64,000 nucleotides of DNA from Fragum whitleyi (GCA_948146395.1 OX411552.1:51264258-51328257), one strand, 5' to 3'. Counted from the first letter of the stretch, positions 26,801 through 32,691 are shown. Notes: generated by a model from the sequence alone, not told the origin. Translations and numbers: made by a program.

Positions 26801-28119
26801 ATTTAGGCTCCACCCGGGCGCATCCCTTTCAGCTCATCTGAGCACGATGGGTGAAAATGGGAAAACCTTCAAATCTTCTGCTCTTAAACCAGAAGGCAGA
26901 CAGATTTCATATTTAGAATGTAGCATCATCTTATGGACCTCTTCCAAGTTTGTTCATATCAAGATCCTGGGGTCACTTTTGGGGTCCACCCGGGTGCATC
27001 CCTTTTTACATAGAATCAAATAGCAAAAAGGCATATCTGTCTTGCTCTTTGCTGAAAACGTTCCACGGTATTGATCTTAGGCAATTATCTTCTTTTTGAC
27101 ATCTGCCTATCTAATTAATGTGATGTCCCAGGGGTCATAGAGACTCAGGTGAGCGATCTAGGACCATCTTGGTCCTCCTGTTTTTCTAATGAATATGTTG
27201 CAAAGAATTAACAGATTTTTCCCAATCTGTGAAAGAGCAGTTTTAAAAGCTAAGACTACAGTGTTGCATCTAGGCTGCAGCAGTGTGAGAATCCTGCATT
27301 TAATTTGTATTTGTCGCTTAAATAAAGATTGGCGCGCCAGAAAGGTGCAACAGAATGTTGTCATAAAAACTAGGCTATGGTGATTTTTAAAGCTAGTGCA
27401 ATATTGGGCTACCCAATTAACGTTTTTAGAGCCTATTTTACTCTGAAAATCATGGATCAAATTAAGCAAGTCATTCAAAAATGTCATTCACAAGTTCTCA
27501 CAACTAGCCAGTTATAGAGGTTATAAAGATCCATCATTTACATAGAATAGGAGTAAGATATTTGAAACAGGCTTTCTTATTTCAGAATTTTTTAAGAAAG
27601 TTTGAATATAGAATTGTTTCTTGTTGATAAAAGTTGCGTAGAGATGTGAGAAGGTCCAAAGGTTATGACAGCTGTCTTGGAGGTTGACTTTCAGGAAAGC
27701 CTTTTCTCTCTGAGATATTGAACTAGTTTCAGGTCACTAACTAACCCTTATAATTTCATGCCAAATTAGCCCTTTTGAATCCTTCCCAAAAATCTTGATT
27801 TACATGTGTTCAATTTGAATAGACAGAATCAGTAACAAGCGCCGATTTTGATTTTGGGGGACTAATCAAATATAGAATTCCCACAATGCCACAGCCAAGA
27901 TGCAACACTGGTTCCCAGATGTTTCCTTTTTGTGTGACACGTAAAATTTATATTCATATGTAATTTCAGGGTGGAGATGTTAATTCACTAGAACTCACAC
28001 CGTTACAAAGAAAAGCCACAGAAGACTCACAAACACCAAATAACTCATCCGAAAAGTCACCGAGAAATACTACACCAAATTCTGCAGGGAGATTTAAATC
28101 CAGATTATCATTTGATTGA
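3124..28119 (+). CDS. SAMHD1: SAMHD1 orthologue, C-terminal 335 residues, eight exons (5' half outside window)
   Basis: Joined exons 3124-3288, 5036-5127, 7033-7089, 7665-7869, 10777-10872, 11897-12001, 16687-16824 and 27970-28119 give 1008 nt, that is 335 codons plus TGA, with every boundary GT-AG and in phase. The product aligns throughout with human SAMHD1 from about Ile300 to its C-terminus (327 residues there). Known family role: a GTP/dNTP-activated tetrameric enzyme that hydrolyses dNTPs to nucleoside and triphosphate, limiting dNTP pools and retroelement or viral DNA synthesis, and acting at stalled forks. Seen here: the metal Asp in [11 protein letters not shown] (residues 10-20, human D311), substrate contacts K13, Y16 and D20, allosteric-site SRDK, the [14 protein letters not shown] segment, the [19 protein letters not shown] segment, and a TP site near the C-terminus. 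SAM domain and HD histidines are upstream. No frameshift or stop suggests a pseudogene. Orthology is very secure; activity is inferred. Confidence 0.96.
3289..3710. other. SAMHD1 intron A-B, 5' part, no feature recognised
   Basis: AT-rich low-copy intron sequence after the exon A donor. Contains T- and A-runs but no repeat family or conserved peptide that I recognise. Confidence 0.5.
3711..4069 (+). mobile_element. F3 element, short degraded copy
   Basis: A mutated F3 head (CTGGCCGAAGGCCACTAGGG, then TCATGGCACTGTGTCC) leads into two F3 body fragments. The end GGCCTGTGGAG is followed by the hairpin AGCTACT-CA-AGTAGCT and CTAG at 4066-4069, then TTT. The hairpin sequence differs from other F3 copies but its shape is kept. 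The left edge is approximate. Confidence 0.65.
4600..4915 (+). repeat. Tandem repeat, about 74-bp unit, four copies
   Basis: ACTCAAAGCTTTATTGCAAC and AGAACAAATAG recur four times with spacings of about 88, 74 and 73 bp inside intron A-B. Copies are diverged. ORF 4464-4685 on the minus strand overlaps it and is not supported as a gene. Confidence 0.7.
5036..5127 (+). CDS. SAMHD1: SAMHD1 exon B: catalytic/allosteric helix
   Basis: 92 nt, phase 0 in and phase 2 out; acceptor ttcag, donor gtgagt. It encodes [18 protein letters not shown] followed by [12 protein letters not shown] (residues 56-85) and the first two bases of Met86. R67, H71 and Y75 line up with human R366, H370 and Y374 around the dNTP site. 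The position of human K377 is Arg78, a conservative change at an effector-phosphate contact. Confidence 0.95.
5227..5377. repeat. Near-perfect 61-bp-arm palindrome with inner hairpin
   Basis: 5227-5287 and 5317-5377 are reverse complements at 60 of 61 positions. The 29-bp spacer holds a second hairpin, ATAACGCCC-GTA-GGGCGTTAT. The flanks are TATA-rich. Probably a fold-back MITE in intron B-C; no TSD could be assigned with confidence. Confidence 0.85.
5378..6023. other. Intron B-C sequence with short palindromes
   Basis: Low-copy sequence. Includes the perfect short palindrome ACACGATCTA...TAGATCGTGT near 5470-5493, and TTGCATTTTATA/TAAAGTGCAA near 5868-5893, which echoes the arms of the palindrome at 5227-5377. 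The minus-strand ORF 5447-5731 has no recognisable domain. Confidence 0.45.
6024..6780 (+). repeat. Diverged tandem body sequence (orphan), about 130-bp units
   Basis: Repeated phrases TTTGCACAAATG, ACTCCATCATCTGT and GGATAGCTTAAAGTTCAA occur several times on both sides of the SINE at 6136-6372. It looks like the body of an F-type element whose ends were lost. No head or 3' hairpin was found. Confidence 0.5.
6136..6372 (+). mobile_element. tRNA-headed SINE (internally deleted copy)
   Basis: A 75-nt tRNA-like head (6138-6212) has a perfect 7-bp acceptor stem GCCGCCG/CGGCGGC, a D stem GCGC/GCGC, an A box TAGCGCAGTTGG, a B box GGTTCGATCC and a GTC (Asp-type) anticodon loop. A body shared with the copy at 30585 follows. 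An 11-bp target-site duplication TTCAAGTTCAA flanks it (6125-6135 and 6373-6383). It lacks about 45 bp that contain GTTGAAAGCGGC, present in the other copy. Confidence 0.88.
6781..7032. other. Intron B-C 3' end
   Basis: Low-copy intron sequence up to the exon C acceptor ATTTGTAG. Nothing else recognised. Confidence 0.5.
7033..7089 (+). CDS. SAMHD1: SAMHD1 exon C (57 nt microexon-like)
   Basis: Only 57 nt. It completes Met86 and encodes [18 protein letters not shown], then two bases of Gly105. Acceptor ttgtag, donor gtaagt at 7090. It matches the vertebrate segment between the catalytic helix and the GGKKYRIS loop. The clean split codons at both ends (phase 2/phase 2) support the model, because skipping it would also keep the frame: 57 is a multiple of 3. 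Confidence 0.93.
7090..7664. other. SAMHD1 intron C-D, no repeat recognised
   Basis: 575-bp intron with donor GGTAAG and a T-rich tract (CTTTTTTTCAG) before exon D. No mobile element seen. Confidence 0.7.
7665..7869 (+). CDS. SAMHD1: SAMHD1 exon D: tetramer-interface region with RxL motif
   Basis: 205 nt, phase 2 in and phase 0 out, acceptor tttcag, donor gtaaca. It encodes [20 protein letters not shown], then [30 protein letters not shown] and KCVGQTQ (residues 105-173). Residues 154-156 RRL (7810-7818) sit where human SAMHD1 has the R451-x-L453 cyclin-binding motif. The frame is open 5' of the exon only from an in-intron position, so the splice acceptor, not an ATG, sets its start. Confidence 0.95.
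8005..8053. repeat. Hairpin, 22-bp stem
   Basis: 8005-8026 and 8032-8053 are reverse complements with one mismatch around a 5-nt loop CTGAC. Stem core AAGAAATTGCTT/AAGCAATTTCTT. Located in intron D-E. Purine-rich/pyrimidine-rich arms; no known RNA family recognised. Confidence 0.8.
8594..8614. repeat. Poly-C tract, 21 bp
   Basis: Uninterrupted run of 21 C. The length may be unreliable in the assembly. Confidence 0.9.
8716..9656 (+). mobile_element. F1 element with b1 body, head lost
   Basis: Begins at TTTTGTGATCATTGAATG, the sequence normally just after the F1 hairpin, so the first arm is missing. Then GTCCGGCGTCAACAATC, about five b1 monomers and a complete F1 3' end: CAGGTGAGC, hairpin GGACCATCATGGTCC, CTCTTG. 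It shares with b3 copies the stretch GATGTCCCAGGGGTCAAAGA just before the end. Confidence 0.8.
9657..10776. other. Intron D-E 3' part, low-copy
   Basis: AT-rich sequence. A few phrases such as AGGTCACTGTTCAGGGTCAA suggest an old F-type body, but no ends are visible. No gene seen. Confidence 0.45.
10777..10872 (+). CDS. SAMHD1: SAMHD1 exon E: acidic, poorly conserved linker
   Basis: 96 nt (32 codons), phase 0/0, acceptor ttgtag, donor gtaagt. It encodes residues 174-205, rich in Glu, Asp and Lys ([20 protein letters not shown], then [12 protein letters not shown]). This region is variable between SAMHD1 proteins; only the end (EKDVIL, human AEDFIV) is clearly alignable. Assignment rests on splice signals, frame and position between exons D and F. 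Confidence 0.9.
10873..11588. other. Intron E-F 5' part, low-copy
   Basis: AT-rich intron sequence with no feature I can name. Confidence 0.45.
11589..11803 (+). mobile_element. F2 element (215 bp)
   Basis: Head hairpin ATGCCCCCG / CGGGGGCAT after five T's, then CATGTCCGTCTGTCTGTCCG. The body contains GTCAAGGTCATGTGACAAGG. The second arm copy is GGGCAT, the 3' hairpin is GTGTTT-CAC-AAACAC, and the end is ATCTTG followed by TTT. Closely related to the copy at 16964-17237. Confidence 0.85.
11897..12001 (+). CDS. SAMHD1: SAMHD1 exon F: DYGM-KNPID segment
   Basis: 105 nt (35 codons), phase 0/0, acceptor tcatag, donor gttagt. It encodes [20 protein letters not shown], then [15 protein letters not shown] (residues 206-240). 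It matches the human MDYGMQEKNPIDHVSFYCK segment with few changes. Confidence 0.95.
12040..12560 (+). repeat. Degraded F1-type element, head and tail lost
   Basis: GTGATCACTCATCGTCCATCC, the GTCTGTC run, then three diverged copies of an F1 body phrase (CTTCTCCTCC; GCTGAAACTTGGCAGAGAT; GGTGAAGCTCTTCAAA). It has neither a clear AGCTCACC head nor a CTTG end. Confidence 0.6.
12561..13477. other. Intron F-G sequence, low-copy
   Basis: AT-rich intron. Short ORFs at 12430-12684 and 12981-13202 (minus) show no recognisable domain or splice support. Confidence 0.45.
13478..14011 (+). mobile_element. F1 element carrying an F3-type body (b5)
   Basis: F1 head AGCTCACCTGAGCAC (second arm decayed to TGGAGC), GTTGTCCGTCGTCAACAATC, then the body TATGGGCGTGGCAGGGTG otherwise found between F3 ends at 45019-46413. 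The 3' end is CAGGTGAGCG, hairpin GGGCCATTTTGGCCC, CTCTTG, then TTT. 534 bp. Confidence 0.82.
14042..15881 (+). mobile_element. F1 element with b2 tandem body
   Basis: Head AGCTCACCTGAGCACAACG with hairpin, GTCCATCGTCCATCGTCCGTC, then a leader with GGTTGCTATGGCAACC (itself palindromic). About nine monomers of roughly 166 bp follow (CCACCAGGTGCGGAGCACCA; GGGGGGAGGGGGTAGTACTT). The 3' end is CAGGTGAGCG, hairpin GGGCCAACGGCCC, TCTTG, TTG. Overlapping ORFs at 14635-14974 are repeat artefacts. Confidence 0.87.
15951..15997. repeat. Hairpin with 13-bp perfect inner stem
   Basis: AGGCTATATTGAC at 15961-15973 and GTCAATATAGCCT at 15975-15987 pair perfectly around one T. Pairing extends outward with mismatches (GTAAAACGTT / TACATTTTAC). 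Likely a tiny MITE or a strong cruciform; function unknown. Confidence 0.75.
15998..16686. other. Intron F-G 3' end, low-copy
   Basis: AT-rich intron sequence up to the exon G acceptor. No mobile element recognised. Confidence 0.5.
16687..16824 (+). CDS. SAMHD1: SAMHD1 exon [15 protein letters not shown] segment
   Basis: 138 nt (46 codons), phase 0/0, acceptor taacag, donor gtaaat. It encodes [19 protein letters not shown], then [20 protein letters not shown] and DHPQPK (residues 241-286). In human SAMHD1 this is the C-terminal lobe just before the regulatory tail. One residue is missing relative to human (EQL-RVYCKK against EQLIRVYCKK). Confidence 0.95.
16964..17237 (+). mobile_element. F2 element inserted in F3
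   Basis: ATGCCCCCG...CGGGGGCAT hairpin head, GTCCGTCCGTCCGTCTGTC run, GTCAAGGTCATGTGACAAGG body, GGGGGCAT second arm, GTGTTT-CAC-AAACAC hairpin, ATCTTG end. The host F3 phrase AAACTTTTTCTTTAAAAA is split as AAACTTTTT | element | TTCTTTAAAAAA. Compared with intact F3 copies, two T's were added. Confidence 0.9.
17514..18528 (+). mobile_element. hAT-like DNA transposon, non-autonomous, 1015 bp
   Basis: Ends CAGAGTTCTGCCCAGG and CCTGGGCAGATCCCTG form a 16-bp inverted repeat with two mismatches. GTATTT is duplicated at 17508-17513 and 18529-18534, and removing the insert restores the F3 phrase AATATGTATTTTATGG. The CAGRG start fits the hAT group, but the duplication seen is 6 bp rather than the usual 8. 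GC-richer and CpG-richer than its surroundings in its first 550 bp. The ORF 17455-17865 starts in host F3 sequence and has no transposase motif that I recognise. Confidence 0.72.
18593..19745 (+). mobile_element. F4 element inserted in F3
   Basis: Head AGCTTGCCCGGGAC...GTCTCGGAAGAGCT, then GATGTCGGCATCGGTATCGG. Body monomers of about 185 bp (CACCAGAGACCAAGGTCCTT; TTAACCTAGGGACATCATTA). The second arm copy GGGCGAGCT is at about 19714, followed by a hairpin like GTTGTC-CTCT-GATAAC and the end CTCTTG. Host F3 phrase: CATTTTCTCAG in intact copies, CATTTTT | element | TCTCAG here, again two extra T's. Confidence 0.8.
19871..21311 (+). mobile_element. F1 element with b2 body inserted in F3
   Basis: AGCTCACCTGAGCACAACG head, GTCCGTCATCAGTCGTCC run, about seven b2 monomers. 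The 3' part has lost the GAGCGACCC segment, leaving CTGTTGGCCCTCTTG. Host F3 phrase CATTTTACTATATG becomes AATTTTT | element | TACTATATTATAT, two T's more than the intact copy at 18549. Confidence 0.83.
21735..22331 (+). repeat. Orphan b2 body fragment
   Basis: b2 leader (ACGACATCTTCTCCTAAACT; GGTTGCTATGGCAACC) and two to three b2 monomers without the AGCTCACC head or CTTG end, joined directly to F3 sequence on both sides. Includes a 21-bp poly-G run at 22215-22235. Likely a recombination product. Confidence 0.7.
22215..22235. repeat. Poly-G tract, 21 bp
   Basis: Expansion of the GGGGGGAGGGGG part of the b2 monomer. Confidence 0.9.
23195..23619 (+). repeat. Orphan b2 body fragment between F3 copies
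   Basis: b2 monomers (CTTCTTCCTCTTCTGAACCA; GGAGCAACAGGGGGGAGGGG) between the F3 end at 23194 and the head of the mini F1 at 23620. No own ends. Confidence 0.7.
23620..23768 (+). mobile_element. Minimal F1 element (149 bp, no tandem body)
   Basis: Complete head (AGCTCACCTGAGCACAAAAAG / CTCATGTGAGG), a short GTCCAGCTTCCGTCC stretch, a remnant GGTTGCTATGGCAAG, then CAGGTGAGCAGACC, hairpin GGGCCAAAGTCCC and TCTTG. Followed by TT and then directly by the F3 head at 23771. It keeps all terminal parts while the array is deleted. Confidence 0.85.
23771..24959 (+). mobile_element. F3 element, intact ends
   Basis: Head AGCTCCACTGGCTGAAAGCC, TCATGGCGTTGTGTCCGTCG, GTCCGTCCGTCCGTGCGTCC. Leader CTACTGGATGGATTTCAACC, six monomers of about 165 bp, then CCTGTGGAGCGACTC, hairpin AAGCCATTCATGGCTT, CTAG and T's. 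Best reference copy for F3 in this window. The ORF 23646-24014 crosses the F1/F3 junction and is not a gene. Confidence 0.88.
24967..25938 (+). mobile_element. F1 element with b3 body, 3' end lost
   Basis: Head AGCTCACCTGAGCACGAAG, hairpin, GTCCGTCGTTAGTTGTGCGT. Leader TAAACCAGTGGGCCAATCTT, then four b3 monomers of 165-177 bp. It breaks off in a monomer at TTTCATTTTT where the next F1 copy starts. Confidence 0.83.
25939..27178 (+). mobile_element. F1 element with b3 body, complete
   Basis: Head AGCTCACCTGAGCACGAAG, run of GTCCGTCGTC and GTCGTGCGTCG, b3 leader and about five monomers. Tail GATGTCCCAGGGGTCATAGA, CAGGTGAGCG, hairpin GGACCATCTTGGTCC, CTCCTG and five T's. The end reads CCTG instead of CTTG. 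Confidence 0.87.
27179..27969. other. Intron G-H 3' end, low-copy
   Basis: Roughly 790 bp of apparently unique sequence before exon H. ORFs 27158-27487 (minus) and 27189-27383 (plus) overlap each other, lack recognisable domains and start at the F1 edge. Confidence 0.5.
27970..28119 (+). CDS. SAMHD1: SAMHD1 exon H: regulatory tail and stop
   Basis: 150 nt including TGA at 28117-28119; acceptor tttcag, phase 0. It encodes [20 protein letters not shown], then [20 protein letters not shown] and [12 protein letters not shown]-x-LTP aligns with human GDV-x-ITPQKK, so Thr296 (27997-27999) corresponds to the CDK site T592. The tail has three further S/T-P pairs. The terminal KSR resembles the human KSRVQLF stretch. 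The tail is otherwise divergent and probably disordered. Confidence 0.92.
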   Translation, partial: GGDVNSLELTPLQRKATEDSQTPNNSSEKSPRNTTPNSAGRFKSRLSFD

Positions 28120-28310
28120 ATCATAGAAGTTTCATCAAACACAAAATAATGTCCCCTTTATATACATGTATCATATTTTGACTAAGTTTACTACATGTCT
28201 ATAATACAATCACACTTGCCATGATGACCTTCCTGAATAGAGGGTTTATTCACTGCCATTTATTTATCTTTATATGCTATCATAATCACAAACAGGTAAG
28301 CAAAATTTGT
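28120..28310 (+). other. Probable start of SAMHD1 3' UTR
   Basis: Sequence directly after the TGA stop, AT-rich, no repeat recognised and no splice donor evident. No AATAAA occurs within it, so the 3' UTR likely extends further. Confidence 0.6.
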
Positions 28311-29320
28311 ATGCTCCTCAAAACTTTATGGGAGAGCATATTATAGTCGCCGGCTAGTGTGCATGGCTGTCCAACCATCTGTCCATCTAAGGTTATATCA
28401 CAGGAACTCTTGGACCTAATTGAATGAAACTTCATATATAATCTTTCTAGGAAATTTCCAAGACATTTTAAACTCATCTGAGCACAAAGTGCTAAAGGTG
28501 AGCTTTTAGGGTTACTTGATGTCAGTTATCAGTCATCAACATTTACCTTGTGGACACACTACAGGCCATATTTTTAGCCCAATCAACCTGAATATTGGTC
28601 AGAATGATTATCTTGATGAAATCTAAGACAAGTAAATAATTGTTTCAAGTGGGGTCAAAAACTAGGTCACAGGGTCAAATCTTAGAAAAAGCTTGTGGAC
28701 TCTCTAGAGGCCATATTTTAAGCCCAATCAACCTGAAAATTGGTCAGAATGATTATCTTGGTAAAATCTTTGACAAGATCATAATCAGGTCAAGTAGGTC
28801 AAAACTAGGATGTAGGGTCAAATCTAAGAAAAGCCTTGTGGACACTCTAGAGGCCATATTTTAAGCCCAATCAACCTGGATGATGATCTTAATGCAATCT
28901 TGGATGAGTTCAAAATTGGTTCAAGTGGAGTCAAAAACTAGGTCACAGGGTCAAATGTTAGAAAAACCTTGTGGACACTCTAGAGGCCAAAAGTCCAAAA
29001 TTTTGTCAAGCCGGGTCATGGGGTAAAATGCACTGAGACTATCTGAAATTTACGTTTAAAAAATATGTTATGGGAAAAGGTTCTGTTTGTCCTGTATTAA
29101 CTAATATTGGCCATAACTTTTGATTGGTTACAGATATAGTCTTCATATTTCACACATCCTTCTATATGCAGAGGTACAGATACCAAGAGATAAAGACAGT
29201 CTAAAATCTCTATTCCATGATAAAAACCCTGTGTTGTACATACTCATTGGAAATTTGGAATTGTTATGATGATTATCAAGCACTTTTTCGGGGAGCATAA
29301 CCTGTCACGGACGGCTCTTG
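28311..29320 (+). mobile_element. F7 element with nested F1-like head and b4 body
   Basis: Head ATGCTCCTC...GGGAGAGCAT, then GCATGGCTGTCCAACC. At about 28471 an F1-like head CTCATCTGAGCACAAAGTGC, AAAGGTGAGC follows with b4 monomers of about 150 bp (GTGGACACTCTAGAGGCCAT; AAAACTAGGTCACAGGGTCA). The F7 end is GGGGAGCATAACCTGTCACGG, ACGGCTCTTG, then TT. The nested F1 lacks its own end. The whole lies in the presumed 3' UTR. Confidence 0.65.
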
Positions 29321-30358
29321 TTCAACTAGTCTTATTGTTTTAAGAGCTAGCATATTTTGGTGTGCTAGAATTATTTCCAGGTTTTACTGCCTAATCCATG
29401 TCTTTGGGGCAGTTGGTTTCTAAATTGGTATGTGAATGAGTTGTTATAGCATTGTTGTAAGAGACTAAATGAGTCAATACTCAATCATTATTATTGACAA
29501 TAATATAATGTACTTTGGGATTTCATACCATGGTCTAATATTTGCCGTCAACCCAGTCAGCTCAATCAGTAACATGTTGGGCTGTCATTTCTAGGATGGT
29601 GAGAATCCTGGCTTGCCCATCTTTAATAAGACATTTGACAAATTTCATTGTGACAAGCTTCATTTGTCTCTTGTCAATGAGAACACATATAGATCTACAA
29701 ATATATAGGAAGAAAGAAAAGGGAGTAATTCTACACATTCAAATACAAAATGTAATTAATGTGATTTGTGTACTGATCAAATTATTATCCAACTCTGAAG
29801 AAACAAAAATTCAGACTGTAAGATACTGCATTATTATATTAGTTTTTATTTCCAATCGATAAGATTTTGTAGCTATTTGTGTAAATAGAAGACAAGTAAT
29901 TTGTGTTGTTCAATAGTTGATGTGGTTAGTTCCCTTTAATTTCTGCATGAACATGGAAGAGTTGTGAGCTTCTTTGTCATTTAATTTTTGCCACCCATGC
30001 TAGGTGGGGAGAAATTAGAAGCACCAAAAAAGACAACTTTTTAGTTTAAAAGGGCAAATGTTAGACAATGTGAAAATATCACAAAGTAGGATAAAATATT
30101 AGGACAAACAAAGTGATCTTATCATAATTTGAAGACTGATCTAAATATTGATTCTATATTCTTGTCTATAATACTGATAGTTCATAGGCCATTTAAGTAG
30201 ATATGTTAAGGAGAGATTATGCATTGTTAATGAGTTAAAGTTCTGTGATCACTTTTATCTTATATTTGATGTAGTTCTTTGATATTTGTAGAAAATATTG
30301 CCATATTACATTTTCCCCTTTATCTTTTAAGATGCTGAAATATAGCAGTTTTAAACAA
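29321..30358. other. Low-copy sequence, possibly distal SAMHD1 3' UTR
   Basis: AT-rich, about 1 kb with no repeat family recognised. ORF 29542-29862 shows no domain. It could belong to the SAMHD1 3' UTR if the signal at 30359 is used. Confidence 0.4.
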
Positions 30359-30364
30359 AATAAA
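30359..30364 (+). promoter_or_regulatory. Candidate polyadenylation signal AATAAA
   Basis: First AATAAA hexamer noticed downstream of the SAMHD1 stop, in an AT-rich setting (CAAAATAAATTTTTAG). A second occurs at 30578-30583 within the SINE target. Use is not demonstrated; AATAAA is frequent by chance in DNA this AT-rich. Confidence 0.3.
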
Positions 30365-30505
30365 TTTTTAGTTTTGCAAATGCATATGATTTTAACATGT
30401 ACTTCCAAAAATCTTGTACTAAACTTGTATATTATCTAGCACTAGTTATGATTATTTGAATCATTATTCTTTTTTGCACATATTTGTTTGATCCTAGCTT
30501 TTTTA

Positions 30506-31010
30506 AGCTCATTCAAGCACAAATTGCTCAAGGTGAGCTATTGTGATTGCCCATTATCATTAATCTTTCCATGTATAATAAAATGGCCGCCGTCATAGCT
30601 CAGTTGGTAGCGCGTCGGACTGTCAATCTAGAGGTCCCGGTTTCGATCCCCGATGGTGGCACTCATTCTTTCGGACTATTTGTCTCTCACCAATGGGTTG
30701 ATAATCGTAGACCTATTTGAGATAGCAGCTGGAAGCTAGGAAAGAATGTGATGGTTGTACTGGTGAGAGAAATACCAGGAATCAATTGTTAGGTGCTCCA
30801 GTCGCCGCGATATAACTGAAATAATGTTGAAAGCGGCGTTAAACTCCATTCGATCAATCAATCAACCATCTATAATAAAATCTTCTCCTTTCAAATGCTC
30901 AAGAGATCCTAATTTGCTCTATCATTATCAAAATTAAACAGAATTTTTATCTTGATGATATCTAGGTCACATGCAAAAATAATTCATGCTTGGTCAAAAA
31001 GTAGGTAGAA
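30506..31010 (+). mobile_element. F1-like element, 3' truncated, interrupted by a SINE
   Basis: Head AGCTCATTCAAGCAC...TTGCTCAAGGTGAGC, TATTGTGATTGCCC, then ATAATAAAATCTTCTCCTTTC continuing after the SINE at 30871. The body fades by about 31010. No 3' end. Confidence 0.6.
30585..30870 (+). mobile_element. tRNA-headed SINE, full length with conserved 3' domain
   Basis: The tRNA-like head has A box TAGCTCAGTTGG and B box with one change (GTTTCGATCC). The same body as 6136 follows (TTGGGTTGATAATC-type core; GATAGCAGCTGGAAGC). The 3' domain GAAATAATGTTGAAAGCGGC, GTTAAACTCC resembles the Nin/Meta-type SINE tails known from molluscs (family name is inference). Target-site duplication TATAATAAAAT at 30574-30584 and 30871-30881. 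Confidence 0.9.
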
Positions 31011-31201
31011 ATAAAAATATGGTTATAATGACAACTTTATTTAAAGAGGGTGTGTATTTGGTTTCCTCAACTTCAATTTGGGCCTCATAAAATTAGTAAT
31101 GTTCTGTTTGGAAAACAATGTGAAAAATGAAAAAAAGTGATTTCAGGCAATTTATTTAATAGTCTGAAATATGTTTAAAATTTGTCAATAGCATCATTAG
31201 C

Positions 31202-31490
31202 TCCACTAGCCATAGTCCAGCAAGCTATTGTCATGGCAGTGTGTTTGTCCTGTGGCCATCTGTAAGTCTGTCGATGCATAAACTTTTTTCTTAAGCATCT
31301 TTACCTCCCAAACCAATGGTCGGATTTTAATGAAACATGGTAGAATGTCCCTTAGGTGACCTTCTTCCTAAGTTGTTCAAGACATTTTGATTGACTCCCC
31401 AAAAATTGGCAGGGTAGGGTGGGGCATTTTTTCATGATATTTAAAAATCTTCTCCTTCCAAACCATAGGGCTGATTTCAATGAAACAACG
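31202..31490 (+). mobile_element. F3 element with b5 body, 3' truncated
   Basis: Head AGCTCCACTAGCCATAGTCC, AGCAAGCTATTGTCATGGCA, GTGTTTGTCC run, leader CCTCCCAAACCAATGGTCGG, then part of one b5 monomer (GGCAGGGTAGGGTGGGGC). Ends abruptly near 31490. Confidence 0.7.
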
Positions 31491-32419
31491 CCTGTAATTG
31501 AGGATGCATAACAATTGATCAATGCCAATTAACAGGACTGGTGTGAAAATCAAGAAAATGTTGCATTGTTACACCGAGGGCAATTATTGATTACACAATT
31601 CACATCTACGGATTAGATGTATGAATTTGTGTTATAAATAAACTCTTGGGACTTGTCACAGGCTACAAACTACCAACCACCGACACATGAATTATATGGA
31701 GCTGTCTTACAAACAAAAAAAGTGAGAAATTGGGTTCAAAGAATGAATATGAACAAACACATACCTACCAAGCACCGGCATGCAAACTACTGAGAGTTTA
31801 CTGTATCTTGCCCTGCAATCCTCATTGAAATTTGACTGGTTTGAAATAAAGAATTTGACACTTTCAGCAATATTACTGTTATATTGATACATTATTTTTA
31901 ACCCGGTTTTATACTGGCCCATTGTATAAAAGAAATCAGTTGGATAAATTTTGACCGAAAGTTTATTTCAGCCAATGAGGTTCGTTGTTTCAATTGTTAT
32001 TATTGAAACAACACACCTGATTAGTTGAATAAATTTCTTGTCTATAATTTAACCAGTCATTACGGTTTATACAAGTGGTGTCCGATGGTTGTTGGCTACC
32101 AAGGGTACTCTTGCTTTTAGACAACTCTTTAAAGATTTCAGTAACAATTCTTACTGGTATGGAGAGATGTATGATAATCAAAGTACCATTGGTAACTAAC
32201 ACCCCTTGTTTGTTGTTGTTATTTTATATTGCAATTACTAACCTTAAGTGCTTTATTTGTGTTAACTAATTTTACCACTAGATTTCCTCTTTATATATAT
32301 TGAAAACTATTTAATCATTTACCATGGCCTTTTAATCCATTCCCAGACTTTATGACCCTTTAAGATCTAGATACAAAACATGTTCATGATGATCACAAAA
32401 CTTTGATATGATATGTAAA
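31491..32419. other. Low-copy intergenic sequence
   Basis: No repeat family or conserved peptide recognised in any frame. ORFs 31707-31922, 31990-32202 and 32075-32269 are short and overlap on opposite strands. Confidence 0.5.
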
Positions 32420-32592
32420 TTTATTTCCAAACAATCTACTACAATATACTACGTCAAAAAAGTGAAAGAAAAAAAGCTTGAAATATATTATCCATTGTTA
32501 ATGAGTCGCTGTCATAATGCAGTTGGTAGCGCTACCAACTTCACTATGACAGCGACTCATTAACAATGGATAATATATTTCAAGCTTTTTTT
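32420..32592. repeat. Fold-back inverted duplication containing a SINE head
   Basis: 32469-32530 and 32531-32592 are reverse complements (60 of 62) with no loop. The centre is the SINE 5' end (CGCTGTCATAATGCAGTTGG, TAGC). The pairing continues beyond the F5 insertion: 32420-32468 matches 39623-39678 inverted (TTTATTTCCAAACAATCTAC against GTAGATTGTTTGGAAATAAA). So about 110 bp on each arm were originally adjacent. Confidence 0.85.
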
Positions 32593-32691
32593 TAGTCCCC
32601 TACCGGCGAAAGCTGAAGGGGACTATAGGTTTGCACTCCGTCCGTCTGTCCGTCCGTCTGTCAGTCCGGATTTCAGTTTTCCGGACTTTTT

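Noticed and set aside
27158..27487. 109-codon minus-strand ORF as a gene nested in the intron
   Set aside because: It starts inside the F1 3' end on the other strand, overlaps an opposite-strand ORF, and contains no recognisable domain.
3124..28119. SAMHD1 exons as a processed or decayed pseudogene
   Set aside because: All seven introns have GT-AG ends, phases match, there is no frameshift or internal stop, and key catalytic residues are conserved.
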